Shown here: piece by piece, positions 26,582 to 36,200 of the stretch | How the letters are laid out: each line of letters opens with the position of its first letter | How positions within the stretch are numbered: position 1 is the stretch's first letter | Assembly: GCA_046758005.1 (NCBI GenBank) | Contig: JBHHZJ010000002.1 | Location: 31,089 to 95,088, forward strand | Direction of reading: 5' to 3' | Origin: JBHHZJ01 sp046758005 | GTDB lineage: Bacteria > Pseudomonadota > Alphaproteobacteria > Kiloniellales > J153 | Length of the DNA stretch: 64,000 bases | Made by a program: the position numbers and the translations under genes | The notes under the pieces: model-generated | Told to the model about the DNA's origin: nothing | Databases searched by the model: none | Seen by the model: the letters and a program-made list of their open reading frames with translations, nothing else

Positions 26582-29500
26582 TCAATTCGTGACCACGAAT
26601 CGCACGAGCGCGCCGCCGCGCTCCACCATCAGCTTCACGTCGCCGGCGGCGCTTCCGCGCAACAGATTGATGGCGTCCACAAAGGCCCGCGGATCGCTCG
26701 CCGGCCTGTCGTTGATGTGCGTGATCAGGTCGTTCACCCGCAGTCCGTCGGGCGTTTCCCGGATGGAGAGGACCAAAAGCCCGCGCGGGGTCCGACGGAA
26801 CAGCAGGCCCTTCAAATGCCGATCAACGGACAGAGGGACGGCGGTCGCGGGCACCGGCGCGACCGCGTGGGGGGTCGTCGGTTCCTTGCCGCTCGGGAAC
26901 AGCCAGGGGTGAGCCTTGGCGGCGGTGGTCCCGCCGGCCCGCTCGATGTCCCATTTCCCGCCGCGCTCGCAGGCCGTTAGCGGCACGGGCCTCGTGCGCA
27001 GCGCCGGATCGACGACGACCTCGATCGCCCGGCACCGCATCCCGCCGGAGGTGGCGGCCGGCTCCGCGGTCGCCGCGAACTCCTTGCCGGTCTGCGGATT
27101 GACCCAGCGCGTCGAGGCGCGGCGGGACGGGTTGCTCGCGAAGAGATGCCGCAGCAGGCTCCGGTCGAAATCGTCCATGACCTTGTCGACGAGCACCTCG
27201 CCCATGGCGTCGTCCATGGCCCTTTCGATGGGCGCGAACCGCGGATCGCGCGCGGGCGTCCCGAACCGCAGGCCGCGCGCGGTCGCCTCCATCAATGCCT
27301 GGTACGTGGGATCATCGAGCTTGCCGCTGGGCGCTAGGCCGCCCGGCGGATACCAGGCCTGGAACCGTTCGACCGCGCGCCCGGTCTTGCCGCCCCACAA
27401 CCCGTCCACGGGACCCGGATCGAAGCCGAGCTGCACCAGCAACCGTTGCGCGTGACGAATGCGCGTGTCGGCCGCGACCTGGGCCCCGCTTGACCGCTTC
27501 GGCCTGTTGGCCCGCGCCGCTTCGAGCTCGCGCTCGAGCCCCGCCAAGGCTTCCTTCAGCTGCGCGAGCCGCTCCGGGCCGCCGGCGGGCGCCGCGGTGC
27601 CGGTTCGCCGCATTTGAGCCGGCTTCGCGGCGATGTCCGCGGCCCAAACCGCCTCCTCCGGTTTGGCCGGGCCAAGCACCTGCTGGGTGATCTGCTGACC
27701 CTCCTTTCTGAGAGCGATTTTCGTGACCTCGTTGTGGACGATCCGCACGTTCGCGATCTCGATCGGTTTGTCCGCCGTGCGGATCGCGACCGTGAAGATG
27801 CCTTCCGGAAGCCCGATCGCCCCGCGATTGACCGCCCCGCCCGCAACGCGGGCGCCCGCGGCGTCGAGCACGTCGTAAGGTGCGGCGAGGGCTTCGCGGA
27901 TCGCCCGGCGCAAGCCCTTGGCGTCGCGTGCGTCGTGGAGGCGGCCGCCGGTGACCTCCGCGACCCGCTCCATCTCACGCTTCACGGCCTCGTCGGCGAG
28001 CGCGAAGCCGACCACCTCGACCCGGAGCCGCATGCCGTGTTCGACGAGCGTCTTCGCCACCTCTTCCGGGCTGCCGCCGCAGTACTCCTCGCCGTCGGTG
28101 ACCAGTACGATCACCTTGTCGCCGGGCGTGTCGGCAAGGTCCTTCGCGGCCTGAACCAGCGAATAGGCGAGCGGGGTCGTCCCCGCTTTGACCTCGATGG
28201 CGCGGACCGCGTCCGTGAGACGCCGTTTGTCGACCTTCTGGAACCGGAAGAGGAGTTCCGAGTCTTCGCAGTCGCCTTGATCGTACTCCCGAACCCTGTG
28301 CCCGTAGACCCGCAGCGCGACCTCGCTCTGCGCCGGCAGTTCCTCGATGATCCGGGTCATGACGTCCTTGGCGACGTCGATCTTGAGCCGCTCGTCGATC
28401 AGCCGCTTCTTCTCCCTCATCGAGCCCGAGGCATCGAGGATCAGCTCGAACCGCGGGGCCGCGATCCCTGCGATCAGTTCGCCCGTGGAAACCACGCTCA
28501 ACTTGCCCGGCCCGCGGCTAAGGCTGGGCTTGAGGTAGTAGGCGGACAGCGATTGCAGTTCGTCGGCGATCTGGCGATAGATGCCCGCCAATTCCTCGCT
28601 CGTCCGGGCGAAATAGAACCGCCCGCGCATGGCCGTCGCGACGTGGCCGAGAACCCTTTCGCCGGTGGCCGCGATGGTCGGAAGATACGCGCGCAATCCC
28701 GCGCCAAGGCCGATCGTGTACAGCCGGATGCGCTTTTCCTCGAGCAGGGCCCAGAACTCGGGATACTTGAGGCGGCTTTGGGTGTCGGCGCCGTCGGTCA
28801 TCACGACGATGGCGCGGTTTCCCGCAACGCCGTCCAACAACTCGATGCCCTTCTTGATGGCGTCGAAAAGGGCCGTTCCGCCCTTGGCGAGAAACTTTCC
28901 CTCGGTCGCCGCCAGGAGGCGTTCCGGATCGCTCGTGAATTCCGGCAGGAGCACCTCGACCTTCCCGCTGAATCGGATCAGGTTCAACCTTTCGGTCGGA
29001 CGCACGTGGCCGAGGTAAGCACGCACCGCACCCTGAAGGTCCTCGGTTCTGCCCTTCATGCTGCCGCTCGTGTCCCAGATGAGGACCATCGACACCGGAG
29101 GTTCGGTGACCCTTAGCGCGCGGTCGCCCTTTGGCACGAGCCAAGAGAAAGTCTTGCGTTCGGCGACGGCGCGGCTGGGATCGAACCGATGGAGCGAGTT
29201 GCCGCCTTCGTCGAGCAGAGCGAGACTCGTGCGGATATTCGGGCGGCCGATGAGCTCCAGCGACAGCATCAAAGGACGATCGTCCGGCAGCGGAATGGCG
29301 AAATGGTCTTGCTCGCCCAGGGGGTTGATCGAGCCTCGCGTGAAGCGGTCCAGTTGCAGGAGATTTGCCTGGGCGAGCGTGTCGTTCGGTTCGGCCTCCA
29401 TCAGCAGGCGCGCCTCGTCGATGTCCAGTCGGGCTTCGCGCCCGCGCGCCGCCGCCGCTTGCTCCGGCGCCCTGGTCAGGATCGATCGGTAGTCGCCGGC

Positions 29501-31606
29501 CGTACCCTCGATGATCTTCACTTCGCCAAGGCTGGTGAATTTGGCGCCGAAATTCTCCAGGATGCGCAACTTGAGGAACCGTGCCGCACGGTCCACGGTA
29601 AACTCCTGATCGACCGGGCGCTGCCCGAGGGTGAAACGCCCGACGTCCTCGAAACCGTCCAACGGACTCTCGGTCGACACCGAGACGGCGACGACCTTGG
29701 GCCAGGTGCTCGGGTCGTGGCCGGTCTTCGGATTCAGCACGATCCGATCGATCAGGGCCGTGCCGCCGCCGCTGAACGAGAACACGAACTCCTGCGGCAG
29801 ATAGCCGCCTTCCGATCGCCAACCGCGGGTTCCGGTGTCGGCATCCACCAGCTGGTGCACGACATCGTCCCTGCCGCCTTGGGAGGTGAACCGAACCAGC
29901 GCGCCGCCGAGCTGCGGGAGCGCCAGGTTCTTCGGAACGTCCGCGACGATCGACGGCGCGCCGTCCCGGGCCTCTATCACCTTGATCTCGCCCGCCTGCG
30001 TGTAGCCGCCTCCGTAGTTGGAAAGAAGTACGACCTTCAGATACTTCGCCCGCACCGGGGTAAACGCGATTCTGTGCTCGACCGCGCGGCGAGGCAGCTC
30101 GGCACCCGCGACCTTCGTGAACCCGGTTGTGGGAGTGTCCGTCGATACCCAGATTTCGACGTCCTTGGGGACTCGATCGAGCTTTTGTTCCCCCGCCGTC
30201 GTGTAAGTAGCGCTGTCGATCACGACCGCGGACACGCGCGCTTCGCGCCCTCGATGGAACGAGAGGATGATCTCGTGGGGAAACTCGCCGCCCTTCGACG
30301 ACCAGCCGCATGGCCGGCAGGTCCATCCGCCCCTGTCTAGCACCGGCGTGAACAGGAACCCGTCGAGAAGGTTCGTTGCCGCCCACTGGCCGGAATCGTA
30401 TTGCGACGTGTACGACTCGATCTTGCCCCCCAGGGCGGCGAGGGCGATGTTAAATCCGGTGACCGGCCCTTTTTCGTCCTGGGGCGCGGCCCTTGTTCCT
30501 TTCGCAGGCGTCGCGGTGGACGGCGCCGGTGGCGGGCTGGAGAGCTTGGTCGTGCCCTTTTCGGGTCCCACCGTCGCGGGCGGGGCCGCCACCGCCGGCG
30601 GTGAGGTCAGCGTCACCGTGGCCTTTTTCCCCGCGAGTACGCTCGCTTGCAGCGCGAAGTCCGGCAGTTGAAAGGAAATCGGGGTCTGCCCGCCGTAGAT
30701 CTCGAGGGTCAGCGATTTCGGCGGCGGCTCGACATCGCCGATCAGGAAAGCGACCTGGCCTCGCGTGGGCTGGCCCGCCCACAACTCGGGCTTCCTCAGC
30801 GGCCGCTCGATACTTCGCCACACCGGTGCCGGGCGATACTGGCGGCCCGAATCATCGCGCAATACGACGAGTCCCTCGGTGTCATACATCGCGGACGTCA
30901 GCGGCTCGTCGGCGAGCAGCGTCAAAGCGAGGTCGACGACCACGTATCGCCCGTCTTCCCCCGGCAACGCCCCGGGTGGCGCCGCGCCGTACAGGGCGGC
31001 GCGCAGCGGCCGGGCCTCGGCAGGCGCGGCGAGCGGGGACTCCGGTGCCGGTGGGGCCAAATCCGGGGTCAGGTCGAGCGCCACTGGACCCGCCTCCGTA
31101 AAGTGAACGAGCGTCAGATCTCCGGTCTGTTCGGGGATCAGGAAGACCAGACGGCCGGCGACGGGCTCGAGCGGGGCAAAGACATGCTGCGTCGCGAACG
31201 ATGGGCTGGCATCCGCATCCGTGCGATCGGGCCCGTACACATAGTGGCCGCCATCCACCAGGACGGTAAATTTCGACAGATCCACGCGGTACGGTGTGGC
31301 CGGACGCAGATTGGTATATTCCAGATCGACGGCGAGCCGGCGATACGCCGGAGCGGATGTCGAGCTCTGCCGGACGGTCGCAATTTCGGTTCCCAGCACC
31401 CTGAGTCTGGTGTCTCCGCGTTGAGCAAGGCCCACCCCGAGGGGCGCCGTCTGTGTGGGTGATTTGTCGGAAGCGGCGGATTGCGTCGAAGCGCCGGGCT
31501 GCGGCGCGGCGTGAGCGGCGTATTGGTATCCGGGAAGGCTCCGCCACGAAGACAGCAATAGGAAGATCGCCAACGCGCATAGGGTTCTCAAAATGACGTC
31601 GCGCAT
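26582..31606 (-). CDS. Giant exported multidomain protein: discoidin-like x2, VWA x2, peptidoglycan-binding, PDZ
   Basis: 1674 residues from ATG 31606, set by the ribosome site GGAGGGAG. A signal peptide covers about residues 1-33. Domains in order: an uncharacterised beta-rich region (60-320); a Pro/Thr linker (330-380); two discoidin-like (F5/8C-like) repeats (about 385-547 and 560-702); EPNDT followed by a pre-peptidase-like segment (738-830); VWA domain 1 with MIDAS DTSGS at 845-849, Thr911 and Asp938; VWA domain 2 with DASGS at 1058-1062, Thr1143/1144 and Asp1171; a small beta domain (1241-1300); a coiled coil (1343-1366); a peptidoglycan-binding domain 1 (1380-1440); a surface-antigen-like segment (1500-1552); and a PDZ-like domain (1592-1674). 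Both MIDAS sites look complete. It probably binds ligands at the cell surface while held by the cell wall. Confidence 0.85.
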   Translation of the reverse strand: MRDVILRTLCALAIFLLLSSWRSLPGYQYAAHAAPQPGASTQSAASDKSPTQTAPLGVGLAQRGDTRLRVLGTEIATVRQSSTSAPAYRRLAVDLEYTNLRPATPYRVDLSKFTVLVDGGHYVYGPDRTDADASPSFATQHVFAPLEPVAGRLVFLIPEQTGDLTLVHFTEAGPVALDLTPDLAPPAPESPLAAPAEARPLRAALYGAAPPGALPGEDGRYVVVDLALTLLADEPLTSAMYDTEGLVVLRDDSGRQYRPAPVWRSIERPLRKPELWAGQPTRGQVAFLIGDVEPPPKSLTLEIYGGQTPISFQLPDFALQASVLAGKKATVTLTSPPAVAAPPATVGPEKGTTKLSSPPPAPSTATPAKGTRAAPQDEKGPVTGFNIALAALGGKIESYTSQYDSGQWAATNLLDGFLFTPVLDRGGWTCRPCGWSSKGGEFPHEIILSFHRGREARVSAVVIDSATYTTAGEQKLDRVPKDVEIWVSTDTPTTGFTKVAGAELPRRAVEHRIAFTPVRAKYLKVVLLSNYGGGYTQAGEIKVIEARDGAPSIVADVPKNLALPQLGGALVRFTSQGGRDDVVHQLVDADTGTRGWRSEGGYLPQEFVFSFSGGGTALIDRIVLNPKTGHDPSTWPKVVAVSVSTESPLDGFEDVGRFTLGQRPVDQEFTVDRAARFLKLRILENFGAKFTSLGEVKIIEGTAGDYRSILTRAPEQAAAARGREARLDIDEARLLMEAEPNDTLAQANLLQLDRFTRGSINPLGEQDHFAIPLPDDRPLMLSLELIGRPNIRTSLALLDEGGNSLHRFDPSRAVAERKTFSWLVPKGDRALRVTEPPVSMVLIWDTSGSMKGRTEDLQGAVRAYLGHVRPTERLNLIRFSGKVEVLLPEFTSDPERLLAATEGKFLAKGGTALFDAIKKGIELLDGVAGNRAIVVMTDGADTQSRLKYPEFWALLEEKRIRLYTIGLGAGLRAYLPTIAATGERVLGHVATAMRGRFYFARTSEELAGIYRQIADELQSLSAYYLKPSLSRGPGKLSVVSTGELIAGIAAPRFELILDASGSMREKKRLIDERLKIDVAKDVMTRIIEELPAQSEVALRVYGHRVREYDQGDCEDSELLFRFQKVDKRRLTDAVRAIEVKAGTTPLAYSLVQAAKDLADTPGDKVIVLVTDGEEYCGGSPEEVAKTLVEHGMRLRVEVVGFALADEAVKREMERVAEVTGGRLHDARDAKGLRRAIREALAAPYDVLDAAGARVAGGAVNRGAIGLPEGIFTVAIRTADKPIEIANVRIVHNEVTKIALRKEGQQITQQVLGPAKPEEAVWAADIAAKPAQMRRTGTAAPAGGPERLAQLKEALAGLERELEAARANRPKRSSGAQVAADTRIRHAQRLLVQLGFDPGPVDGLWGGKTGRAVERFQAWYPPGGLAPSGKLDDPTYQALMEATARGLRFGTPARDPRFAPIERAMDDAMGEVLVDKVMDDFDRSLLRHLFASNPSRRASTRWVNPQTGKEFAATAEPAATSGGMRCRAIEVVVDPALRTRPVPLTACERGGKWDIERAGGTTAAKAHPWLFPSGKEPTTPHAVAPVPATAVPLSVDRHLKGLLFRRTPRGLLVLSIRETPDGLRVNDLITHINDRPASDPRAFVDAINLLRGSAAGDVKLMVERGGALVRFVVTN

Positions 31607-32316
31607 TTCTCCCTCCGAACGGTCCCGGCCGATTCCTGTTCGATGACGGTGAACTCGATCTCCTCCGTGCTCATCCGCATAGTCGTGACGCGGCTCTCGT
31701 AGGCGCCGGAGCGCGCCGGGGCGACAGGACCGATCTGGTCCAGAGCGCAGGACCCGCCCGCCGTTTCCGCGGGCGAAGACGTCGTTGGCCCTGAGCCCTC
31801 CCGGCTCCCCGGTCGCGGCCACACCCGGTAACGATGTCTGCCATTCCCCGTTCCCGGACGGCGCCCCATGAAGCCGTGGCCCATCCCACACGCAGCCGCG
31901 ACTTGTTCCGGTAACGCCATCACGCGGCGCGCTCACATCCCGTGACCGTCGCGGTCCGAATGTCGCCCGGGCGGCCGCGCCGTCCTGCGTCATCGTGCAC
32001 GCTGGGGGGATGTTCGCTCTGTGGCCCGAAGTGGTGCGTGCGGCCTGGCCGTACGTCGCCCTCGCCGGCACGAAGGCCAGCGCGCACAACGCAAATTTCT
32101 GCCAGCCAGGCATCGTTTTGTTTTTCCCTGGCCGGGCTGGAGCCTGGCCACGGCACGCCCGGCTCAGGACCCTCTCCTCCCTGTACCTCCAATCATTGTG
32201 GTCCATACGGCCGGGCCTGACAACAACGGGGCGGGCGATCGTCGATAGCACGCGATATGTCCGGTTTCCGGAATGGTTCCAGAGACGGGGCGTATCGGAT
32301 TCTACCGGAGGTTCGG
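31607..32316. other. Region upstream of giant VWA gene with possible decayed secreted-protein gene
   Basis: No intact gene is supported. On the reverse strand, ATG 32113 begins a signal-peptide-like sequence (MPGWQKFALCALAFVPARAT), but the frame then loses coding character. Another frame (ending 31588) holds a plausible protein tail (MRMSTEEIEFTVIEQ). This could be one small exported gene broken by frameshifts, or noise in GC-rich DNA. Confidence 0.25.
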
Positions 32317-32472
32317 ATGGCTCGGATTGTGGAGGCGATCGGGCGGAATGCGAGTGGTCGTTTGAGTCGCGTTCAGGCGGTCGAGGTTTTGGGCATGAGC
32401 GAGCGTCATTTCCGGCGGCTTCTCGATCGGCGCACGGGGCAGCCGGTCGTGTGGATGAGCGCGATCCGGTAG
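32317..32472 (+). pseudogene. N-terminal remnant of an ISNCY-type transposase
   Basis: The 51-codon frame begins MARIVEAIGRNASGRLSR, then VQAVEVLGMSERHFRRLLDR, which is the N-terminal helix-turn-helix of ISNCY (IS1202-group) transposases as I know them. After LLDR it passes into RTGQPVVWMSAIR and stops, so the DDE catalytic domain is missing. The ribosome site GGAGG is kept 7 nt before the ATG. No matching terminal inverted repeats were found, so this is a relic of an insertion, not an active element. Confidence 0.7.
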
Positions 32473-32527
32473 ACGCGACATTCACCTCCCGCCAACGGGC
32501 AGGACGTATGCTGTCCGGCCGGACCGG

Positions 32528-32863
32528 TCAGTCCGTTTGCTCCGCCAGCGGCTTGAACTCGTTCCGGACGTCGAAGTCCGGACCGAGCTCCTCCCGGCAA
32601 CGGGCAAGGAGGGTTTCGGCCGCCTTGTTGAAGCGATCGCACTCCGCCTGGCGCCAGGGGCCGGGGTCCGGCGGATAATCCCGGTTCAACGAACGTTCGA
32701 ACCAGGCACTCAATCGATTTATTTCTTGGCGCGTCTCCTCCGCGAGGGGAAGCTCTTGCGGGTCGACGTTGTAATCGAACCGGGCTCGCGTGGCCTCGTC
32801 CCCGCTCCAAAACGGCGTGCATTCGTAGTCGAAGAAAAAGCGCAGGCGATATCGCGCGGCCAT
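32528..32863 (-). CDS. Small cytoplasmic protein, function unknown
   Basis: A 111-residue acidic protein with no signal peptide or membrane segment. It begins with a beta-strand-rich piece (RYRLRFFFDYECTPFWSGDEAT) and continues in helices (ETRQEINRLSAWFERSL, ECDRFNKAAETLLARCREELG). The composition and W/F pattern (WFERSLNRDYPPDPGPW) look like a real protein rather than a shadow frame. I know similar short proteins in actinobacteria but no function. It stands alone between the transposase relic and the nuclease-helicase gene. Confidence 0.6.
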   Translation of the reverse strand: MAARYRLRFFFDYECTPFWSGDEATRARFDYNVDPQELPLAEETRQEINRLSAWFERSLNRDYPPDPGPWRQAECDRFNKAAETLLARCREELGPDFDVRNEFKPLAEQTD

Positions 32864-33228
32864 TGGACGACTTATCCGGGACCCGGTGTTGACGTCTTTC
32901 CCTTATCGACGACGGTAGCACAAAGGCATGCGATGACGAATGCGGCCGTGTTTGGGCCCGGCACATGCCGGTTCCCCGCCGCGTTCGGAAGGCCGGAAGG
33001 CCGCATCACTTTCCACGTCTAGCCGGCGGTCACATCGACGCGCTCGACACCGACGAGGCCGTCGCTCAGTCCGACCGAATCCTTGCCGTGTTTGGAGCCG
33101 CGCCGGCGGACGGGCGCCAGGGCAACGCCCGCGTGGCCGCGGGCAGGCGGGCGACAGCGCCGGGCGCATTCGCGAACTGACCGGGGGCGGAGCGCACCGT
33201 GCGATCGAGGGCCACGCCGCGAGAGCCG
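32864..33228. other. Intergenic region, nothing recognised
   Basis: About 365 GC-rich bases between a small gene and the end of the EndoQ-UvrD gene. A plus-strand frame (32965-33180) has no start signal or recognised motif. No hairpin with a T-run was seen. Confidence 0.4.
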
Positions 33229-36200
33229 CTAGAACAGATCGAGTTGCCGGTCCGCGCGATTTCCGGGCGCGGCGGCCATGCGGCTGTGCTTCAACAGCTC
33301 GTTCTCGATATCGGCGAGGTAGGGCGAGGGAGCGAAGGCGCGCGCCGCGCCGCGCCAGGCGCGCTTGGCGGCCCGGCTCAGGAACAGGCGGTCCTTGGCC
33401 CGCGTCATGCCGACGTAGAACAGGCGCCGTTCCTCCGCTTCGGCCGCCTCGTCGCGCCCGCCCCAGCGCAGGGGCAGGAGCCCGTCCTCGAGCCCGACGA
33501 TGAACACGACCGGGAACTCGAGCCCCTTCGCCGCATGCAAGGTGAGGAGCGAGATTCGCTCGGCCCTGGGGTCCCAGACGTCCGCCTCGCTGGCGAGCGC
33601 GACGGCTTCGGCAAGGCGCGCCTCGTCGCCTTCGCACGCCTCGCCCAGCGCGCTCAGGTCCTGCAACGCGGCCTCGACGGCCGCCGGGTCATCGGCTCCC
33701 TCCGCGACGACGAGCCGTTCGGCGGCGGCCCGCAGGCGCGCGCCCAGCGGCGCGCCGCCGTGGTCGCCATCGTGCCGGCGCGCGAGTTCCTGCATCAGCG
33801 ACCGGACCGCAGGCCGGTCGGCCAGCGGCGCGTGCGCGTGCCGCCGGAACGGCATGCCGGAGCGGGCGAAGGCCTCGCACAGGGCCGGCGCCTGCGCGCC
33901 GGTCCGGTAGAGCACGGCGAAGTCGGAGAACGACAGGTCGGCCTGTCGGGCGCCCTCGGCCCGGCCGCTGTCGATCGAGAAGAAGCTGTGCCCGCCGAGC
34001 ATGCGCTCGATCGTGTGCACGACGAACTCGGCCTCGGCGCGCTCGCTCGGGGCGGTGTGGATGGCGATCCGCTCGTGCATGTCGCGCACGACCTGCCCGG
34101 CCTGGGGCGCGCCCGCGGAGCGTGCGATCACCTGGGCCGAGGCGGTCACGATCATGCCGCTCGAGCGGTAGTTGCGCGTCAGGCGCACCACGGCGGCGTC
34201 CGGATGGTCCTGCAGGAACCGCTCGAAGCAGGCGGCGTCCGCGCCGCGAAATCCGTAGATCGCCTGGTTCGAATCGCCGATGACGCAGAGGTTGGCGCCG
34301 GGGTTGGCGCCGGGCGGGGCCAGGAGCTTGACCAGGCGGACCTGCTGCTCGTCCACGTCCTGGAACTCGTCGACGGAGATCCATGGGAAACGCTCCCGGG
34401 TGAGCGCGGCCAGCCCGGGGTCTGACGCCAGGACTTGAACCGCGAGGCCGACGAGGTCGTCGAGGTCCACCCAGTTGCGCAGCGCGAGCGCCCGTTGGTA
34501 GGCCGCCATCGCCTGCGCGATCTCGCCGTCGGCCGCTCGGCCGCTGCGCTTCGCCTTGGAGATGGCGCCGAGCAGTCCGCGGGCCTTGCGCCCGGACAGG
34601 TTCGAGGTTTGCACCAGGACTGCGGCGCGTTCGGCGTCATCGGCGACGCGGAAGCCCCGGTGCAGGCCGACCGCGCCCGCGTGCTCCCTGAGGATGGACA
34701 GCCCCAGCGAATGGAAGGTATGGACCGGGATCTGCGCCGCGGCTTGCGGGAGGATGGCGCAAAGCCGCTGCCGCATTTCGGCGGCGGCGCGGCGCGTGAA
34801 GGTGATGGCCAGGCACCCGTCCGCGGGGACCCCGTGGTTCGCCACCAGATGGGCGATGCGGTGCGTGAGCGTCCGGGTCTTGCCCGAGCCCGGGCCGGCG
34901 ACGATCAAGAGCGGCCCGCGCACGATCTCGGCGGCGGCGCGCTGGTCCGGGTCCAGGCCCGCGAGGATGTCGGTCGCCGACGGCCGGGGTCCGCATCTAT
35001 CCGGGTGCGTCTCGGTTCGCGCGCCGTCAGGGGCAGGGGCGGGCGGCGCTGCGGCCGGCGTCCCGTTTTGCAAGCCCGGTGTCCGATCGCCGATGTCCCG
35101 GCCCGGCAGGTCGAACAGCAACCCGCCGTTCGCGCGTCGTCGCAGCTCGGCTTCCTCGAACAGCCGTATGACGCCGTATTCGCCGTCGTAGCCCGCCTCG
35201 CGGATGACCGCGCCCGCGCGCAGTCGCGCGATGGCCTCGGCCAGGAGCGAGGACTCGGCGCGCGCGATGTCCTCGATCGGTGCGGCCTCCAGGATCGACA
35301 GCTCCGGTCCGAGCGCGCCGAGCAGCCGTTCGTAGCCGCGTTCGACCTTCCGGCTGGCCGCGCCGCTGCCCGTGATCTCGGACAGGATCTCCGGCAAGGG
35401 CACCAGGCTGGACACCGCGCCGGCGGTGGCGGGCGGCGCGGCCTGCGCCTCGGGCCGGTCGGCCAGGGCATCGACCCGGTGCATCACCCCGACGGTCACC
35501 GGCTGGCCGCACACCGGACAGCGCCCGTCGTGGGCCTTGGTCTCCTCGGGGCTCAGGCGCACGCCGCACTTGCGGTGACCGTCCAGGTGGTACTTGCCCT
35601 CCTCGGGGAAGAACTCGACCGTGCCCAAGTAGCCGCGCCCGCTCTGCAAGGCCCGGCGCAGCGCGAAATAGTCGAGCTCGGTGTCGAACAGCGTGGCCTC
35701 GCGGCCCAGCTTGGCGGGCGAATGGGCGTCGGAATTGGACACCAGCCGGTAACGGTCGAGCGACGAGACGCGCCAGTTCATCGGCGGGTCCGACGACAGG
35801 CCGGTCTCGACGGCGAAGATGTGATCGGCGAGGTCGCCGTAACATTCGGCAACCGAATCGAAGCCGGAGCGCGAGCCCAGAACCGCGAACCAGGGGGTCC
35901 AGATGTGCGCGGGCACGAGGTAGGCGTCGGGGCTCGCTTCCAGCGTGATCTCCATGAGGTGGCGCGAATCGAGGCCGAGGATCGGGCGGCCGTCCGAGGC
36001 GATGTTGCCGATCCGGGCCAGGCGTCCGGCGACGCGGTCGGCGGCCTCGAAGTCCGGGACGTAGATCAGGTGGTGGACCTTCCGGGTCAGCTCGCCCTTC
36101 TTGTAGATCGTGGAAATTTCGACCGAGAGCATGAACCGGGTCGGCCCCTGGCAGGCCGCGGGCAGCTTGCGCGCGATCGCCGCTTCGAGATCGGCGCGCA

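Noticed and set aside
31607..32485. Extension of the giant VWA protein to an upstream start at 32485
   Set aside because: The extra 293 codons have no family feature and cross the transposase relic on the other strand; ATG 31606 has both a strong ribosome site and a signal peptide.
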